DNA of 64,000 nucleotides. It comes from Myxocyprinus asiaticus (Eukaryota; Chordata; Actinopteri; Cypriniformes; Catostomidae). The stretch is taken from positions 15,317,501-15,381,500 of the forward strand of contig NC_059351.1 of NCBI RefSeq assembly GCF_019703515.2. Direction: 5' to 3'. A model generated the notes under the pieces. It was not told the origin of the DNA. It searched no databases and saw only the letters and a list, made by a program, of their open reading frames with translations. A program made the translations under genes and the position numbers. The number at the start of each line of letters is the position of its first letter. Positions within the stretch are counted from its first letter, which is position 1. Below are positions 47,611 through 58,757 of this stretch, in pieces.

Positions 47611-49040
47611 CTGGAAAGAAGGACAAAGATATTAAACATTACACATAAGGGAAGACCGGGGCTAATTTTCACACTGGGAAGTTGTCACAGGGGTTATATC
47701 TTAGTAACAAAAGTCCAATTAGATACCTATGTTGGTTTCAAACAAGAGTTCCAAACGGTCTTGAATTAGAATAATATTTGTGAATTTTATCCTCTAAAAC
47801 TAAAATTTCAGTATTAGCATTTTAACAGATCTTGGGTAAAGAGGTGAACAAAATAAAACCACACTGGGGTTCATCAAGACAAGGGACAAATAATAAAGGT
47901 AGATTTTAACTGAAAGGTGTAGTTCTATACAATTTATAACTTACAATTTCTGTTGATATTTTTGAATTTGAACTTTTACATTTTGCTGCTTCATGACTTG
48001 TTTTACCAAAAAAAGCCCATTAAATAGCTATAAACATTCATCTATCCGATTGGTTCTCATTGCAAAAATTATATAGTGCAACAATATGCCCTGCTAATGC
48101 ATGCTCTCCTATTACATACAATATTGTGCAATTGCACCTCATAATTACTCAACCTAGGGATTGGTTAATTTCCTGATTATGGTTTATGACACCCAAGCCA
48201 TCTCTGTGATTTGATAATAGTGATCGATACAGTCTCTCTCATGCAACCAGGGCACAGACTTACTATACTTGCCTGTTGAGTCCCATCTGCTGTATTTGTT
48301 CTATAATGATATCCCACATGAAATGAACAATATTTATCATTAGCAATATAAGTGGATAAATTTCAAATCGATGACATACTAGTTAAATACACTAACCCTA
48401 GTCAAAACAGAGTGTAAAAAATATTCCTAATTTGAATCCAAACAAATTGATTTTCCCTTCGATTTTGTGTTATGTTTGAATCCTATAAGAAAATTCCCAT
48501 TATGAGCCTTTAGGATTGGTTCCAAATTACAAAAAAAATTCTAATAGTAATTTTGTACACATTACTTTAGAATTTTTGACTAGGGTAACCCTTATTCCAA
48601 CCACACTACACCAAAATAAAATGGTAAAATTGGTTTGTCCAAACCTGATGGAGGGCAACCTGACCATATATGAATCTGTAGCTTTAAATGCAATTGCACA
48701 GGAATGTGGGTAACAGGAGGATAACGATGCACTTAAATACAAATATGTAGCAGCAGCTTAAATTTATGAACATATATTGAGAAAATACTGAAAATTGCAA
48801 TGCAGTTGAACTTCACTTCAATAGGTAATTCCAGGCAAAAGTCAAAAGGCACAAGAAAATAATGACTAGAAAAAAAAAAATGAATTTCATTATCTATGTT
48901 ATTAAGTCAGAACCCCAAAGACAGAATTTATTCTTAATCCACAAACCCAAAGTATTTTAAATACAGTATGACAGTAAGGTCAAAACACTTATGTTTGTGC
49001 ATATATATTGCAATATTTTTATATATTGCTATGTTCTATG

Positions 49041-49489
49041 TATAGTGGCCCTAAATAGCATTTGGATACTTTAGCCACACTTAAAAATGTAATTGCATTA
49101 AATAACAAAATATCAAACCAAGTGGCATTTATTTAAAAAAGAATTAGCACAAGCATACTTTTAGACAAATCATTTAAAGTTTGTTGGGTTTTAAATTATA
49201 ATACAATAGATATATAATAAAGACAAAAATATTTGGGCACTTTCTAGTTGTCAAATTTAGTGGAACATGTCCATAGTTAATGTGATGAACTACACCTGTG
49301 GTTATTCTAAAAATTACCTTGACACCAGTTACCGGTAGTTAGAATAAATTGCAAAAAAGTTCTGAGAAAAGGTCTAGCATCATTTATTTGCAGATGCCAC
49401 TTCTTTTGAAATTTTGTATCTAGGGCAACCAAATTACATAAATTTTTAAGTCTGGCTCAAGTATCCAAATACTTCTGGCGGCCATTGTA
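49041..49489. repeat. MITE family B, copy 1
   Basis: Imperfect inverted ends tatagtggccctaaatagca, tttggatac and gtatccaaatacttctggcg, gccattgta enclose about 450 bp. It shares aacaaaatatcaaaccaagt and ttagcacaagcatactttt with 34935-35260. It lies in the intron between exons 5 and 6; the rest of that intron (47611-49040) is AT-rich without recognisable features. Confidence 0.7.
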
Positions 49490-49522
49490 CCATTTGTATG
49501 ATTTACATATTTGCGATCTTAC

Positions 49523-50165
49523 CGTGTTGCAACTTGTAAGTATCATGAAATCCACTGACAACTGAGATCTTCCTGCTATAGGGCCCATGATGAAAGGCTG
49601 GTGTCTTGACCCCTCCTGTAGTATGTAGGTGAGAGTGCGACTTTTTGTACAGTTTGGAGGGTAAAATGGTGGGATAGTTCATACTGCGCCTTAAACCCTT
49701 TAAATTCTGTAGTGCAAGTGGGAGTGATGGGTTCTTTTTAGAATTCTGAGTGTCTCTTTCAAGATGAAGGGTTTTCATTTCAAAGCCATTACTGATGTAA
49801 TGGTGAGGATGATGGGTATGATGATAATGCGGCATGAAGTATTGGGACTTTGTCCCATTGTCATTCCAATATCCATTAGTCCCGCCTCCAGTCAGGGAGG
49901 GATTGTTGAGATTGGCCCCACCCCTTTGTCTCAGGGGGCACAATTCGCCGTAGATGCGAACAGCATGATGGCAAAATTTACGGCAGACCTGAACAAGGTA
50001 TTTCAGCATTTCTTCATAGCAGGATCCTGGTTCAGCCTGGATGGACTCATTACTGCGAAAACGTGCCCGCTGCTCCTTCATCAGCTGGTTCTCACGTTGT
50101 TTGGTCTCAGAGAACTGTGTTGCTATGACAACCAGGCACAGGTTGATCATGAAGAAGGAGCCTAC
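49523..50165 (-). CDS. cacna1i: cacna1i exon 5: domain I S6 and I-II loop with gating brake
   Basis: The 643-nt exon starts [20 protein letters not shown] (IS6). It continues into [16 protein letters not shown] and [20 protein letters not shown], the helix-loop-helix gating brake known in T-type channels. The rest is low-conservation cytoplasmic loop with a His-rich stretch ([11 protein letters not shown]), basic patches and [16 protein letters not shown]. It ends phase 1 at GTAAGA. The His-rich stretch recalls Cav3.1 rather than mammalian Cav3.3. Confidence 0.93.
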
Positions 50166-50352
50166 CTGTGTAGAAATCAAAATATGAGTATGGTAGATTT
50201 TAAAAGCAATAGCTCGAGAAACATTTCAGGTGTCATACCATTAATTATTTTTCCATGACATCCAATTTTTATAGTAAAATTGTTAGGTAAGTTTTGCACA
50301 TCAAAACTTTTTTTTTCTATCCTCTCTCTGATTATAGAATTAAAGTAATAGT

Positions 50353-51264
50353 TAAAGGGAAAAAATGAAAATTCTCTCATCATTTACATGCCCTCATGTC
50401 ATCCCAGATGTGTATGACTTTCTTCTTCAGAACACAAATTAAGATTTTTAGAATATCTCAGCTCTGTAGGACCATACAATGCAAATGTATGGTAGCCAGA
50501 ACTTTGAAGCTCCAAAAAGCACATAAAGGCAGCATAAAAGCAATCCATATGACTCCAGTGGTTATATCCATATTTTCAGGAGCTATATACAGTAATAGGT
50601 GTGGTTGAGAAACAGATCGATATTTAAGACCTTTTTTACTAAAAATCTCCACTTTCACTTCCACATTCTTCTTCTTTTGTTTTTTGGTGATTCAAATTCT
50701 TTGTGCATATCACCACCTACTAAATGAATGACATGCCTCCTTTCATTCAGCAGATCCTCATTCACAAACGAGATGACTGAGTGTGTGATTCATTTAGTTC
50801 ATGAATGAGTTTACCAGTACATTCAGTTCATTCATGAACAAGATTTCTTATCTCGTTCAGACTCAAACGACCGACTCGACTGGTTCAGTGAAGAGGCGTT
50901 TTCCTTCAGCGGGTCAAACCAATGTATATGCTGCCTCACAGCCCACACTCGAATGCTATTGACTCATGATATAGTCAGTCTTTACAGGCATGAAAAGCCA
51001 CCAAAGCAGTCTCGCACTTCAAACTAGAGCTCATTGGCTTAGAAAGGGTCAGTGTATGGAGGTGAACGAGTATGATTCGTTCACTTAAAAGATTCGTTAA
51101 AAGACCGATTCGTTCACGAACGAAACATCACTGCTACAGAGCTGATATACTCTTCTAAAAATCTTCATTTGTGTTCTGCAGTAGAAAGTTATGAACATCT
51201 GGGATGGCATGACGGTGAGTAAATGATGAGAGAATTTTCATTTTTGGGTGAACTATTCCTTTAA
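50353..51264. repeat. MITE family A, copy 5, with nested palindromic insertion
   Basis: The left arm (ttctctcatcatttacatgc) and right arm (gatggcatgacggtgagtaa, gtgaactattcctttaa) are complete. The middle (about 50700-51150) carries a different repeat made of catgaatga/ttcgttcac motifs, such as gattcgttcacttaaaagat. Confidence 0.65.
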
Positions 51265-52206
51265 ACAGGAATTCCTTAAAATTTGTTGCTATGCTTTTAA
51301 GACTTCTATGAGGCATTCACTCATTCTTTGTGTGTAAAAACAGAAACAGCACTTTGCGGTACTTTGCGGTACATTTACTCGCAAACCCTGGGTGTCAAGT
51401 TCAATATAGTTTTTATTTGCTATAATCCTTTAATAACAGGCACTTTCTAAAGCCTGCTTTACACCATGTCCAAACCAGCCATTATCGCAACAAGCATCAG
51501 GATATTTTGTTGATCATGTCGCTGGATAGCCCCGCTCACAGTATAATTTTATTGGTCAAAAAATCAGCTCCACATCACATTATATAAAAAAAAATGTAAA
51601 TTACCTGAGAGCATAACATCACGTAACATTTTCGAGTTCAGTAATCGCAGACCAATGAATTGCTTGTTGCTGAAAACATTTTCAAAAATTTTGGTCACAT
51701 TCCGCCTGGTTAGGACAAGGTGATACTCATTTCTTACACTGAGATCTTTCAGAATGATATGTCTGACTTCAGAAAGTTGTGTTGCATCTTAGTTTTAATA
51801 AATTGGGACCTGAAACTTACAGTATGTTTTTATAGTGCAATGAACTCATATGTCAAAAGATCACGAAGGATTTAATTCCTCATGCATGACATGACCCTTT
51901 TAAAGGATTGTGAAAGGCAAATCCAAAATACCCATATTTACACGAAAGAAAAACTTCATGACACTAGTCAATTTGTGCTTCATCAACTGATCAACAAATT
52001 ATTAATATGCACTCAATGCCCTCATTCTTACTTCAGACTTTTTATCAATAAAACTTTGATTTGCATGGCTTACCTTTAAGAACACTGTCATCCCTGATAG
52101 ATGGCAAAGAACATATCCATGCAACTAGTGCATGTAAAGAAATGGTAACTCAATAAGAGGCTAACCGAGAGGAAGATAATCAGATAATTCATTAATATAC
52201 ACTTAC
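51265..52206. other. Intron remainder between exons 4 and 5
   Basis: AT-rich; a small duplication gcactttgcggtactttgcggtac occurs near 51350. Nothing else seen. Confidence 0.5.
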
Positions 52207-52299
52207 AATGATAAGAAAGATGAAATAGATGAAGTTGTAAAAGGAATGTGCATCCATGACATAGTACATGATATCCACCCATCCCTCCAAGGTGATAAC
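52207..52299 (-). CDS. cacna1i: cacna1i exon 4: domain I selectivity filter and start of S6
   Basis: The 93-nt in-phase exon encodes [20 protein letters not shown] and [11 protein letters not shown]. The Glu of TLEGW is the domain I selectivity-filter residue of the T-type EEDD ring. The acceptor is a TTCTCTTCAG tract and the donor is GTAAGT. Confidence 0.96.
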
Positions 52300-52374
52300 C
52301 TGAAGAGAAAACAGGAACAGGATGTTACCTTGCTTGATACCACCATTCTTTTAACTTTTATGAGGTGGCAATAA

Positions 52375-53043
52375 CTTAAAGGGACTTAAAGGGATAGTTC
52401 ACGCAAACATTTTTATTCTGTCATCATTTACCCACTCTAATGCGGTTCCAAATCAGAATGACTTTCTTTATTCCATGGAACACAAAAGGGAAAACATAAT
52501 GGTGACTCTTTTCCATATAATGGACTGTCAAGCACCAAAATGACAAAAGATACAACATAAAAGTAGTCCATATGATCTGTGCATTATATTCCAGCATTGT
52601 GTGCTGAAAAGACAGAAACTGAAGTTGTAATTCACTGTAATTCACAATGCTCTGTATTGTCAGAATTAATTTAAATATGCCACCTTTACTGTAAATGCAA
52701 CATCGCTTAACATTTTGACATAAAAACACCATGATAAATTTTCACTGACATGCCACAACATGTTTAACAGCACCACATCTGATTAGAAATCTACAAAGGA
52801 GGACAAGATTTTCAGTCAATAACAACTTTTTCAGTCAGACAGACTTTTTGTCATTTTTGGAACTGACAGCCCCTGATCACCATTCACTTTTATTGCATGG
52901 AAAAGAGCAGCATCAACATTCTGCTAAACATCTCCTTGTGTTTTCCAAGAAAATTAAGAAAGTCATATGGCTTTGAAACAACATGAGTTTGAGTAATAGA
53001 TGACACAATTTCCTTTTTTATTTTGTGAACTACCTCTTTAAAG
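52375..53043. repeat. MITE related to family A (AGTTCAC ends)
   Basis: The left end aaagggatagttcacgcaaa, with tctgtcatcatttacccact, and the right end ttttgtgaactacctcttta are near inverses. Inner sequence ggttccaaatcagaatgact/tatggctttgaaacaacatg is also inverted. It lies in the intron between exons 3 and 4. The remainder (53044-53625) shows nothing. Confidence 0.55.
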
Positions 53044-53625
53044 TCACATAAGAAGCATGATACCACCCTGCCTAAAACGTCTATGAATTGCCAATAAATC
53101 AAGGTCATCTTAAGTTATAGTTCACCTCTTGCACAAAACTAGGTCATGATACTCTAAGGAATTATAAATGTCATGCTCTGGTCAATTGAATTACTCAGAA
53201 ACCTGATAAATGTCCTTGCTCATTCCCAATCAGATTACTCTGGAAAATGATAAATACTGTAGCCCCTGAAGATTGAATTAGAATGGAACATGATACAACT
53301 TGATTTTCTAGGACAGGTAAGCTGGTTATTGATGTAAGGGATTCACTCTCACTGTAGCCCATGGCAACCATTCACTTTATTTTCCAACTCTGAAAGTAAG
53401 TGTCTCTGCACCAAAAAGGATTTGTGAGGATACAAAATCTCACCTGCCTGCCAAACTGAATATATACTCAGCGAAAATCCTAATAAACAACTTGGAACAC
53501 ATCTTTAACACAAATCTAAGCATTAAAATTAAAATTTTTGACCTGCCTTGCTAAAATATCAATGACTCTGCATGTTGTTTGCATAAAATCAGTTTGCTCA
53601 GTAATCCTTTTGACAACAAACACAC

Positions 53626-53938
53626 CTGAAATATAGCAATCCACGCATATCCAATGTTGTCAAAGTTGATAGCCCCATTATGTGGATTGTGTTCACTTGC
53701 TTTGCAGTTATTGTAATACATGTTCCAGTTCACACAACCATGATGAAGGGACGCTTTGAAAAAATTAGCTGTGACATTTTCAACAGTGAGTTCACAATAA
53801 GCCGCTCCCACTCTGCGCTGTCGGATGTTCGAGCAGTGCAGCATTCCATTCTCCCGAGTGGTGGAGCAAATAAAGGGGACGTCATCAGATTCTTCTAATC
53901 TGTAGTATTCACTCAGATACTCTGTGGCATTATACAAC
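53626..53938 (-). CDS. cacna1i: cacna1i exon 3: domain I extracellular pore turret
   Basis: The 313-nt exon completes a Met codon split AT|G and encodes the long IS5-pore turret, with cysteines in PFICSTT, LHCSNI, AAYCEL, HGCVNWN and YNNCKA, then the conserved GAINFDNIGYAWIAIFQ leading into the pore helix. NxT/S sequons occur (for example NATE and NVTA). The turret diverges from mammalian Cav3.3 in sequence but keeps the cysteine pattern. It follows an intron of about 6.7 kb. Confidence 0.95.
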
Positions 53939-54651
53939 CTAAAGAGAGAGCAAATGGGGTTAGTGCAGAATGCTGAGAGATGTATGACACAATAACATAA
54001 ATTTATTTAGGTATGATCCGTTATTTCGATTGGACATTAGTCAGGGTAGATAGCAGTAGATATAGAGGAACAAATAGAAAAGTTACACACAGAAATATAT
54101 GGGATGCATTTTTTCTTCTAAAGAAGGTTCAATACAATTTAACCTATGTTTTCACATTATAACATCATCATTGTCATCATTAGCCAGACATATCAGTGCT
54201 ACACAGGACATAATAAAGACACAATAAAGAGTCTGAGCCAGTATAAGTTTCAAGATTTCAAGTGAGTACTTTCAGAGGGACTGGATCCAAACCATAAAAG
54301 TTGTCTGCATTTCTAGTGTTGTATTCTTTGAGAAAAACAATCTCCTCTTTTGAGGCATGTAAATTTTGCCCTGTGGGTCATCTGTTTTTGTGAGCACTTG
54401 ATCTGAATATATTGTATAACCAACAGATACGGCAGTTTAGTAAAAATCTGGTAGAAATGGAACCTAATTCACCTTTAAACTTTTGTCTTGTTTGTATCAG
54501 GGTTCACGCTGAAATTTTTTGGAGGCGTGCATGATGAAGGGGTGGAGGAGACTGATTTTATCAATTTAATTGGGTTATCAAAATTCCTGGGGATCTCTTT
54601 TTTCTTTTTTTAAAGGAAAAGAAACTTTAAAAAGCCTTTACAAGAAAATGA

Positions 54652-55481
54652 TTAAAGCTGTAGTGTGTAGTTTTCCAATGATAAAATACTTATCTCAGTT
54701 TACGTAATATGCACAGTCAACTATAAATAAGACATTTGTAGGTTGATTTCCCCGAAAAGTGCAAAAACTATGGCTCCAACATACAGTAGTCCCATGACAA
54801 CAGGTGAAGATTATAATTTGTATGAGATGGCAAAATAGTATGATATTGTATGTCCTGGCTCGTACTAAAAGGTATGACTTTTATTCCTATAAAACACTTC
54901 CATCGTCTCGTTCCAAACCCCAATGTTCTCTTTCTTCTGTGGTTTGGTTTACCGGTTAAACTTAGGAAAAAATTTATGAATACTCCTTCAAAACCCTGAT
55001 GTTTTCTTTCTTCCGTGGTACACAACAGTTTTTTTTGTTTTTTTCTGTTAAAATCATGGTTAGGTTTAGGGTTCGGCTCAGGGGTTTAGACTTTATGGTT
55101 AGTTCAGGTTTGGGTTAGGGGTTAAACTTAGGTAAAATCGTAACAACACTGTTCGTTGCTTTGTTTATTTTTCTCTATGGGAGCAAGCGTTGTTCACTTT
55201 TGTACAAGCCAACTCATACGATTTTACCATCTCATGCTATATAACAACTTGTCATGAGCCCTGGTGGGTGGCTTTGTGGTGCTATCAAAACAATGCTCTG
55301 TTTGAGCATTCCGACCAGCCCGACAAAGCAACATAGGTTCAACCAATAGTGTGAGTTTATTTATTTAAATAAATCTATTTGCCATACCAATGGAATATGC
55401 AGGGAGTGTACAAAACCTCTCTGAAAACAATATTTATTTTGGATATTCTGTTAAGCAGAAAATTACACACTTCAGCTTTAA
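54652..55481. repeat. Inverted-repeat element about 830 bp
   Basis: Ends attaaagctgtagtgtgtag and the inverse (aattacacacttcagcttta). The middle holds a ggtttagggttcggctcagg tract, which is a degenerate repeat and not a telomere array. No protein coding. Confidence 0.6.
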
Positions 55482-55763
55482 CTCTCTAAAAATGGCAATT
55501 AGTTTGGATTAAATGATTAAAATTGCTATAAAAAATGAGGACTCCCTTATGAGAGAAACAACCATACATGCAACCAAATCTGTCTGCAGACAAAAATAAT
55601 GAGTAGAGGTGCAAACAGCCAAATTTGCATATTGCATGGGACTAAGCAAGAAAGCCATTTTCACACCTAAGATTTCTTGCAATTTCTGGATTTGTGCAGT
55701 AATCCACTGTAACCATGGATTAAATACAAAAGATTATTAATAAGAGTTAAGAAAATATTTGAC

Positions 55764-55993
55764 TAAAGGAATAGCTCCCTAAAAAAAAAAAAAAAAAAAA
55801 AAATCTGTCATCATTTACTCACCATTACATCTTTTCTCCATACAATGAAAGTAAATGGTGACTGACACTTACATAATACCCAACATTTCCTTATGTGTTT
55901 CATAGCAGAAAAAGAAGCCTTATGGGTTCGGAACAATATGAGGCTAAGTAAATGATGACAGAATTTTCATTTTGGGTGAATTATCCCTTTAAT
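55764..55993. repeat. Short palindromic MITE related to family A
   Basis: The left arm (aaaggaatagctccctaaaa, tctgtcatcatttactcacc) and right arm (gtaaatgatgacagaatttt, gggtgaattatccctttaat) enclose about 230 bp with a poly-A run. Confidence 0.65.
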
Positions 55994-56184
55994 ACTCATT
56001 AAAAGGCAAATTCTTTATTTTCCTTTATGCATATACAGTAGAAGTCAAGGGTGTATATTTGGCTTGAACATTGGGGGTTACAGTCTGAAGAATTTACGTT
56101 TCCATTGATCATGTTATAAATATTGGGGGGGGGCTTGTACTTGTTTGTTTTGATTATTGGGGGAGGGGTGGTTATTCCTTAACT

Positions 56185-56186
<2 letters not shown>

Positions 56187-56231
<45 letters not shown>
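56187..56231. repeat. AT microsatellite
   Basis: About 21 near-perfect AT units, roughly 200 bp left of the start of DIRS copy 2 remnants. Confidence 0.95.
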
Positions 56232-56235
<4 letters not shown>

Positions 56236-56447
56236 CTACGTGATGCTACCTTAGATATCCTTTTAGCATCCAGGGGCAGGGCCGCATTAAGGTTGTCCTG
56301 GGCCCCGGGGCTTATAGTTTTGCTGGGCCCATGTCAGTCGTCAGAGCAGGGGGGGGGTGGGTTTGTGGAAGGGGTACAGTGAAACGTTTTCACTCAATGA
56401 TCATACGCTATACGGACGGGTTTAGCAGTTGCACACCCTCTCTATGT

Positions 56448-56767
56448 TTACATCAGCGTGTCCCGCAGAAAGCGTTCACATATGCCCTCCCGAGAACATC
56501 GACGGGGCAATACCGCGACTGCAGTAGAGAACGCCTGCAGGTCCCCTACCCTTTTGACGGAAGTGAGCGCAGTCAGGAGGGCAGTCTTCAAAGAGAGTGC
56601 CTTAAGCTCAGCTGACTCCAAGGGCTCAAAGGGAGCTCCCTGTAGTCCCCGAAGGACTACGGAGAGGTCCCATGAGGGGACGAGGCGCGGTCTGGAGGGA
56701 TTCAACCTCCTAGCACCTCTCAGGAACCTGATGATCAAGTCGTGCTTCCCCAAATACTTACCATCTG
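56448..56767 (-). pseudogene. DIRS copy 2 tyrosine recombinase, N-terminal fragment
   Basis: After the deletion joint the frame reads GKYLGKHDLIIRFLRGARRL, PSWDLSVVLRGLQGAPFEPL and LKTALLTALTSVKRVGDLQA. This is the SAM-like N-terminal and early catalytic part of DIRS recombinases, including the Arg of KRVGDLQ. The C-terminal His/Arg/Tyr part is absent here, whereas copy 1 keeps only that end. Confidence 0.7.
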
Positions 56768-56947
56768 CTGGACCACCTGAGGGTGGAGTCTCCACTCTCC
56801 CCTGACGGTAACCTGACATGACAGCGCATCCGCTGCAGTGTTGAGGTTGCCCGGGATGTGAGTGGCTCATAGCGACTTGAGGCGCTGCTGACTCCAGAGG
56901 AGGAGACGGTGGGTGAATTGTGACATGCAATGGGAGCGTAGACCGCC

Positions 56948-57523
56948 TTAGTGATTGATGTACGCTACCGATGCTGTGTTATCTGTCTGGACCAACACGT
57001 GCTTGCCCTGGATCAACGGCCAGAACCTCCGCAGGGCGAGCAACAACTCTAGGCAGTTGATGTGCCAACGCAGCCGCGGGCCAGTCCAGGAGTCGGCGGC
57101 TGTGTGCCCGTTGCATATGGTGCCCCAGCCCGTTTTGGAGGCGTCTGTTGTAACCACGACGCGCCTGGAGACCTGCTCTAGGGGAACCCCTGCCCATAGA
57201 AACGCAAGGTCGGTCCAAGGGCTGAAGAGGTGGCAACAGATCGCCGTGATGGCCACGCGATGTGTTCTGCGGCGCCATGCCCATCTCGGGACTCGAGTCT
57301 GAAGCCAGTGCTGAAGCGGTCTCATATGCATCAATCCGAGTGGTGTGGCCACCGCTGAGGATGCCATATGCCCCAGAAGCCTCTGAAAAAGTTTCAGACT
57401 GTGCACACTCGTTCGTGTCCAACTACAAACCGAGAAAAGAGATGCTCTGAACCGGGGAGAGCTTGCTCTTTTCACAGTTGACCCGAAGCCCCAGTCGGCT
57501 GAGGTGCCAGAGCACGAGGTCAC
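56948..57523 (-). pseudogene. DIRS copy 2 RNase H region
   Basis: The open segment contains LGHMASSAVATPLGLMHMRP, VVTTDASKTGWGTICNGH and LIQGKHVLVQTDNTASVAYI, homologous to copy 1. It stops at AYINH, and later RNase H sequence continues in another frame to about 56770 before the deletion. Confidence 0.78.
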
Positions 57524-58739
57524 TGTGTGCGAACAGCAACTCCTGAGAGTGAGCTATGATTAGCCAGTCGTTGAGATAGTTGAAGATGCGGATGCCCACT
57601 TCCCTTAGCGGGGCAAGAGCAGCCTCTGTGACTTTCATGAAGACGCGAGAGGACAGGGACAGGCCGAAGGGGAGGACCTTGTACTGGCACACCTGGCCTT
57701 CAAAGGCAAACCGCAGGAAGGGTCTGTGTCGAGGTAAGACCGAGACATTGAAGTACGCATCCTTCAGGTCTACCACCGCGAACCAATCCTGATGCTCGCT
57801 AGAATGCGTTTTTGCTTCAGCATCTTGAACTGGAGTCTGTGCAAAGCCCGGTTCAGTACTCGCAGGTCCACCTATCTTCGGTACGATGAAGTAAGAGCTG
57901 TAGAACCCTTTATTCATCTTGGCTGGAGGGACAGGCTTTATCGCGCCCTTGTGCAGAAGGGTAGCGATCTCCGCATGAACGGTAGCAGCATTCTCGCCCT
58001 TCACTGAGGTGAAGCGGACGCCGCTGAACCTGGGCGGGCGCCTGGTGAATTGAATCGCATAGCCGAGTCGGACGGTTCGGGTCAGCCACCGTGACGGGTT
58101 GGAAAGCGTGAGCCACGTGCCCAAACTCCGGGCAAGGGGGACCAAGGGAATGATCATGTCGGACGTATCAGCGGGTGGGGCCCCGCGGAAGGCGGAGCTC
58201 GAGGTGCCACGTTGAGGTGATTCGAGCCCCATGGCTGTGCTGAGTCCAGGGACATTGAAGAACTTACCTGGCTCCTGCTGCCCACCATAAGATTGGCTGA
58301 GGAGGGGGGGAGGAGGAGTCTCGTCCCTGTAGTCCACCAGACCCAATCCCGTGTGGGCGTGTTTGTGCCACAGCTGGGCGCACAGGGGCGGGGGGACTGC
58401 CGCTGGAGCACCATACCTGTAAAGATGGGACGGTGGACGGTGGTCGTGATGACGGCCGTGTGCACCGAACATGTGACCCAGGGAACAAGAAAACCGCTCT
58501 TTTGTTGAATTTTTGGGTACCACAGCCTCTTGGACATGTGCCGAAATTAAATGAAAATGAAACAAAAAATTCCCCTTCCGGCCCTCCACCAGGGGATGGA
58601 GTGGTCTGCTCACCAGCTCCGGAGAAGTGGGTCTTCTTGCCCCTGGGTCGCCTGTCTCAGGGGCGCTTCGAAGCCTTCCTCGGGTACTTGGCAGCCGGCC
58701 ATGAGACGGGTGGCGTCTGCTTCCTGCGCTGGGCTCCAC
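57423..58739 (-). pseudogene. DIRS copy 2 reverse transcriptase
   Basis: A 438-codon open segment includes LTRTVRLGYAIQFTRRPPRF, IATLLHKGAIKPVPPAKMNK, GFYSSYFIVPKIGG and DLKDAYFNVSVLPRHRPFLR, then QYKVLPFGLSLSSRVFMKVT and FNYLNDWLII. It is the best-preserved RT in the window, but the YxDD box reads YLND: the first catalytic Asp is Asn. It ends at VQSISFLGL before RNase H in another frame. Confidence 0.85.
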
Positions 58740-58757
58740 GCGGGCCGCGGGGGCGGG

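Noticed and set aside
47225..47635. A 136-codon open frame on the plus strand
   Set aside because: It is the antisense shadow of exon 6 (IIS1); no independent support.
49764..50258. A 164-codon open frame on the plus strand
   Set aside because: It lies antisense to channel exon 5, whose minus-strand frame has family motifs and correct splice borders. The plus-strand translation resembles nothing.
55040..55145. Interstitial telomere repeat (ggtttagggtt, gggttaggggttaaac); also 15370-15410
   Set aside because: The motif is irregular, lacks consecutive TTAGGG units, and lies inside recognisable interspersed repeats.
56758..56772. Real splice donor (GATG|GTAAGTA) within DIRS copy 2
   Set aside because: The string is part of recombinase codons (DGKY) and needs transcript evidence; kept only as a note in the findings.
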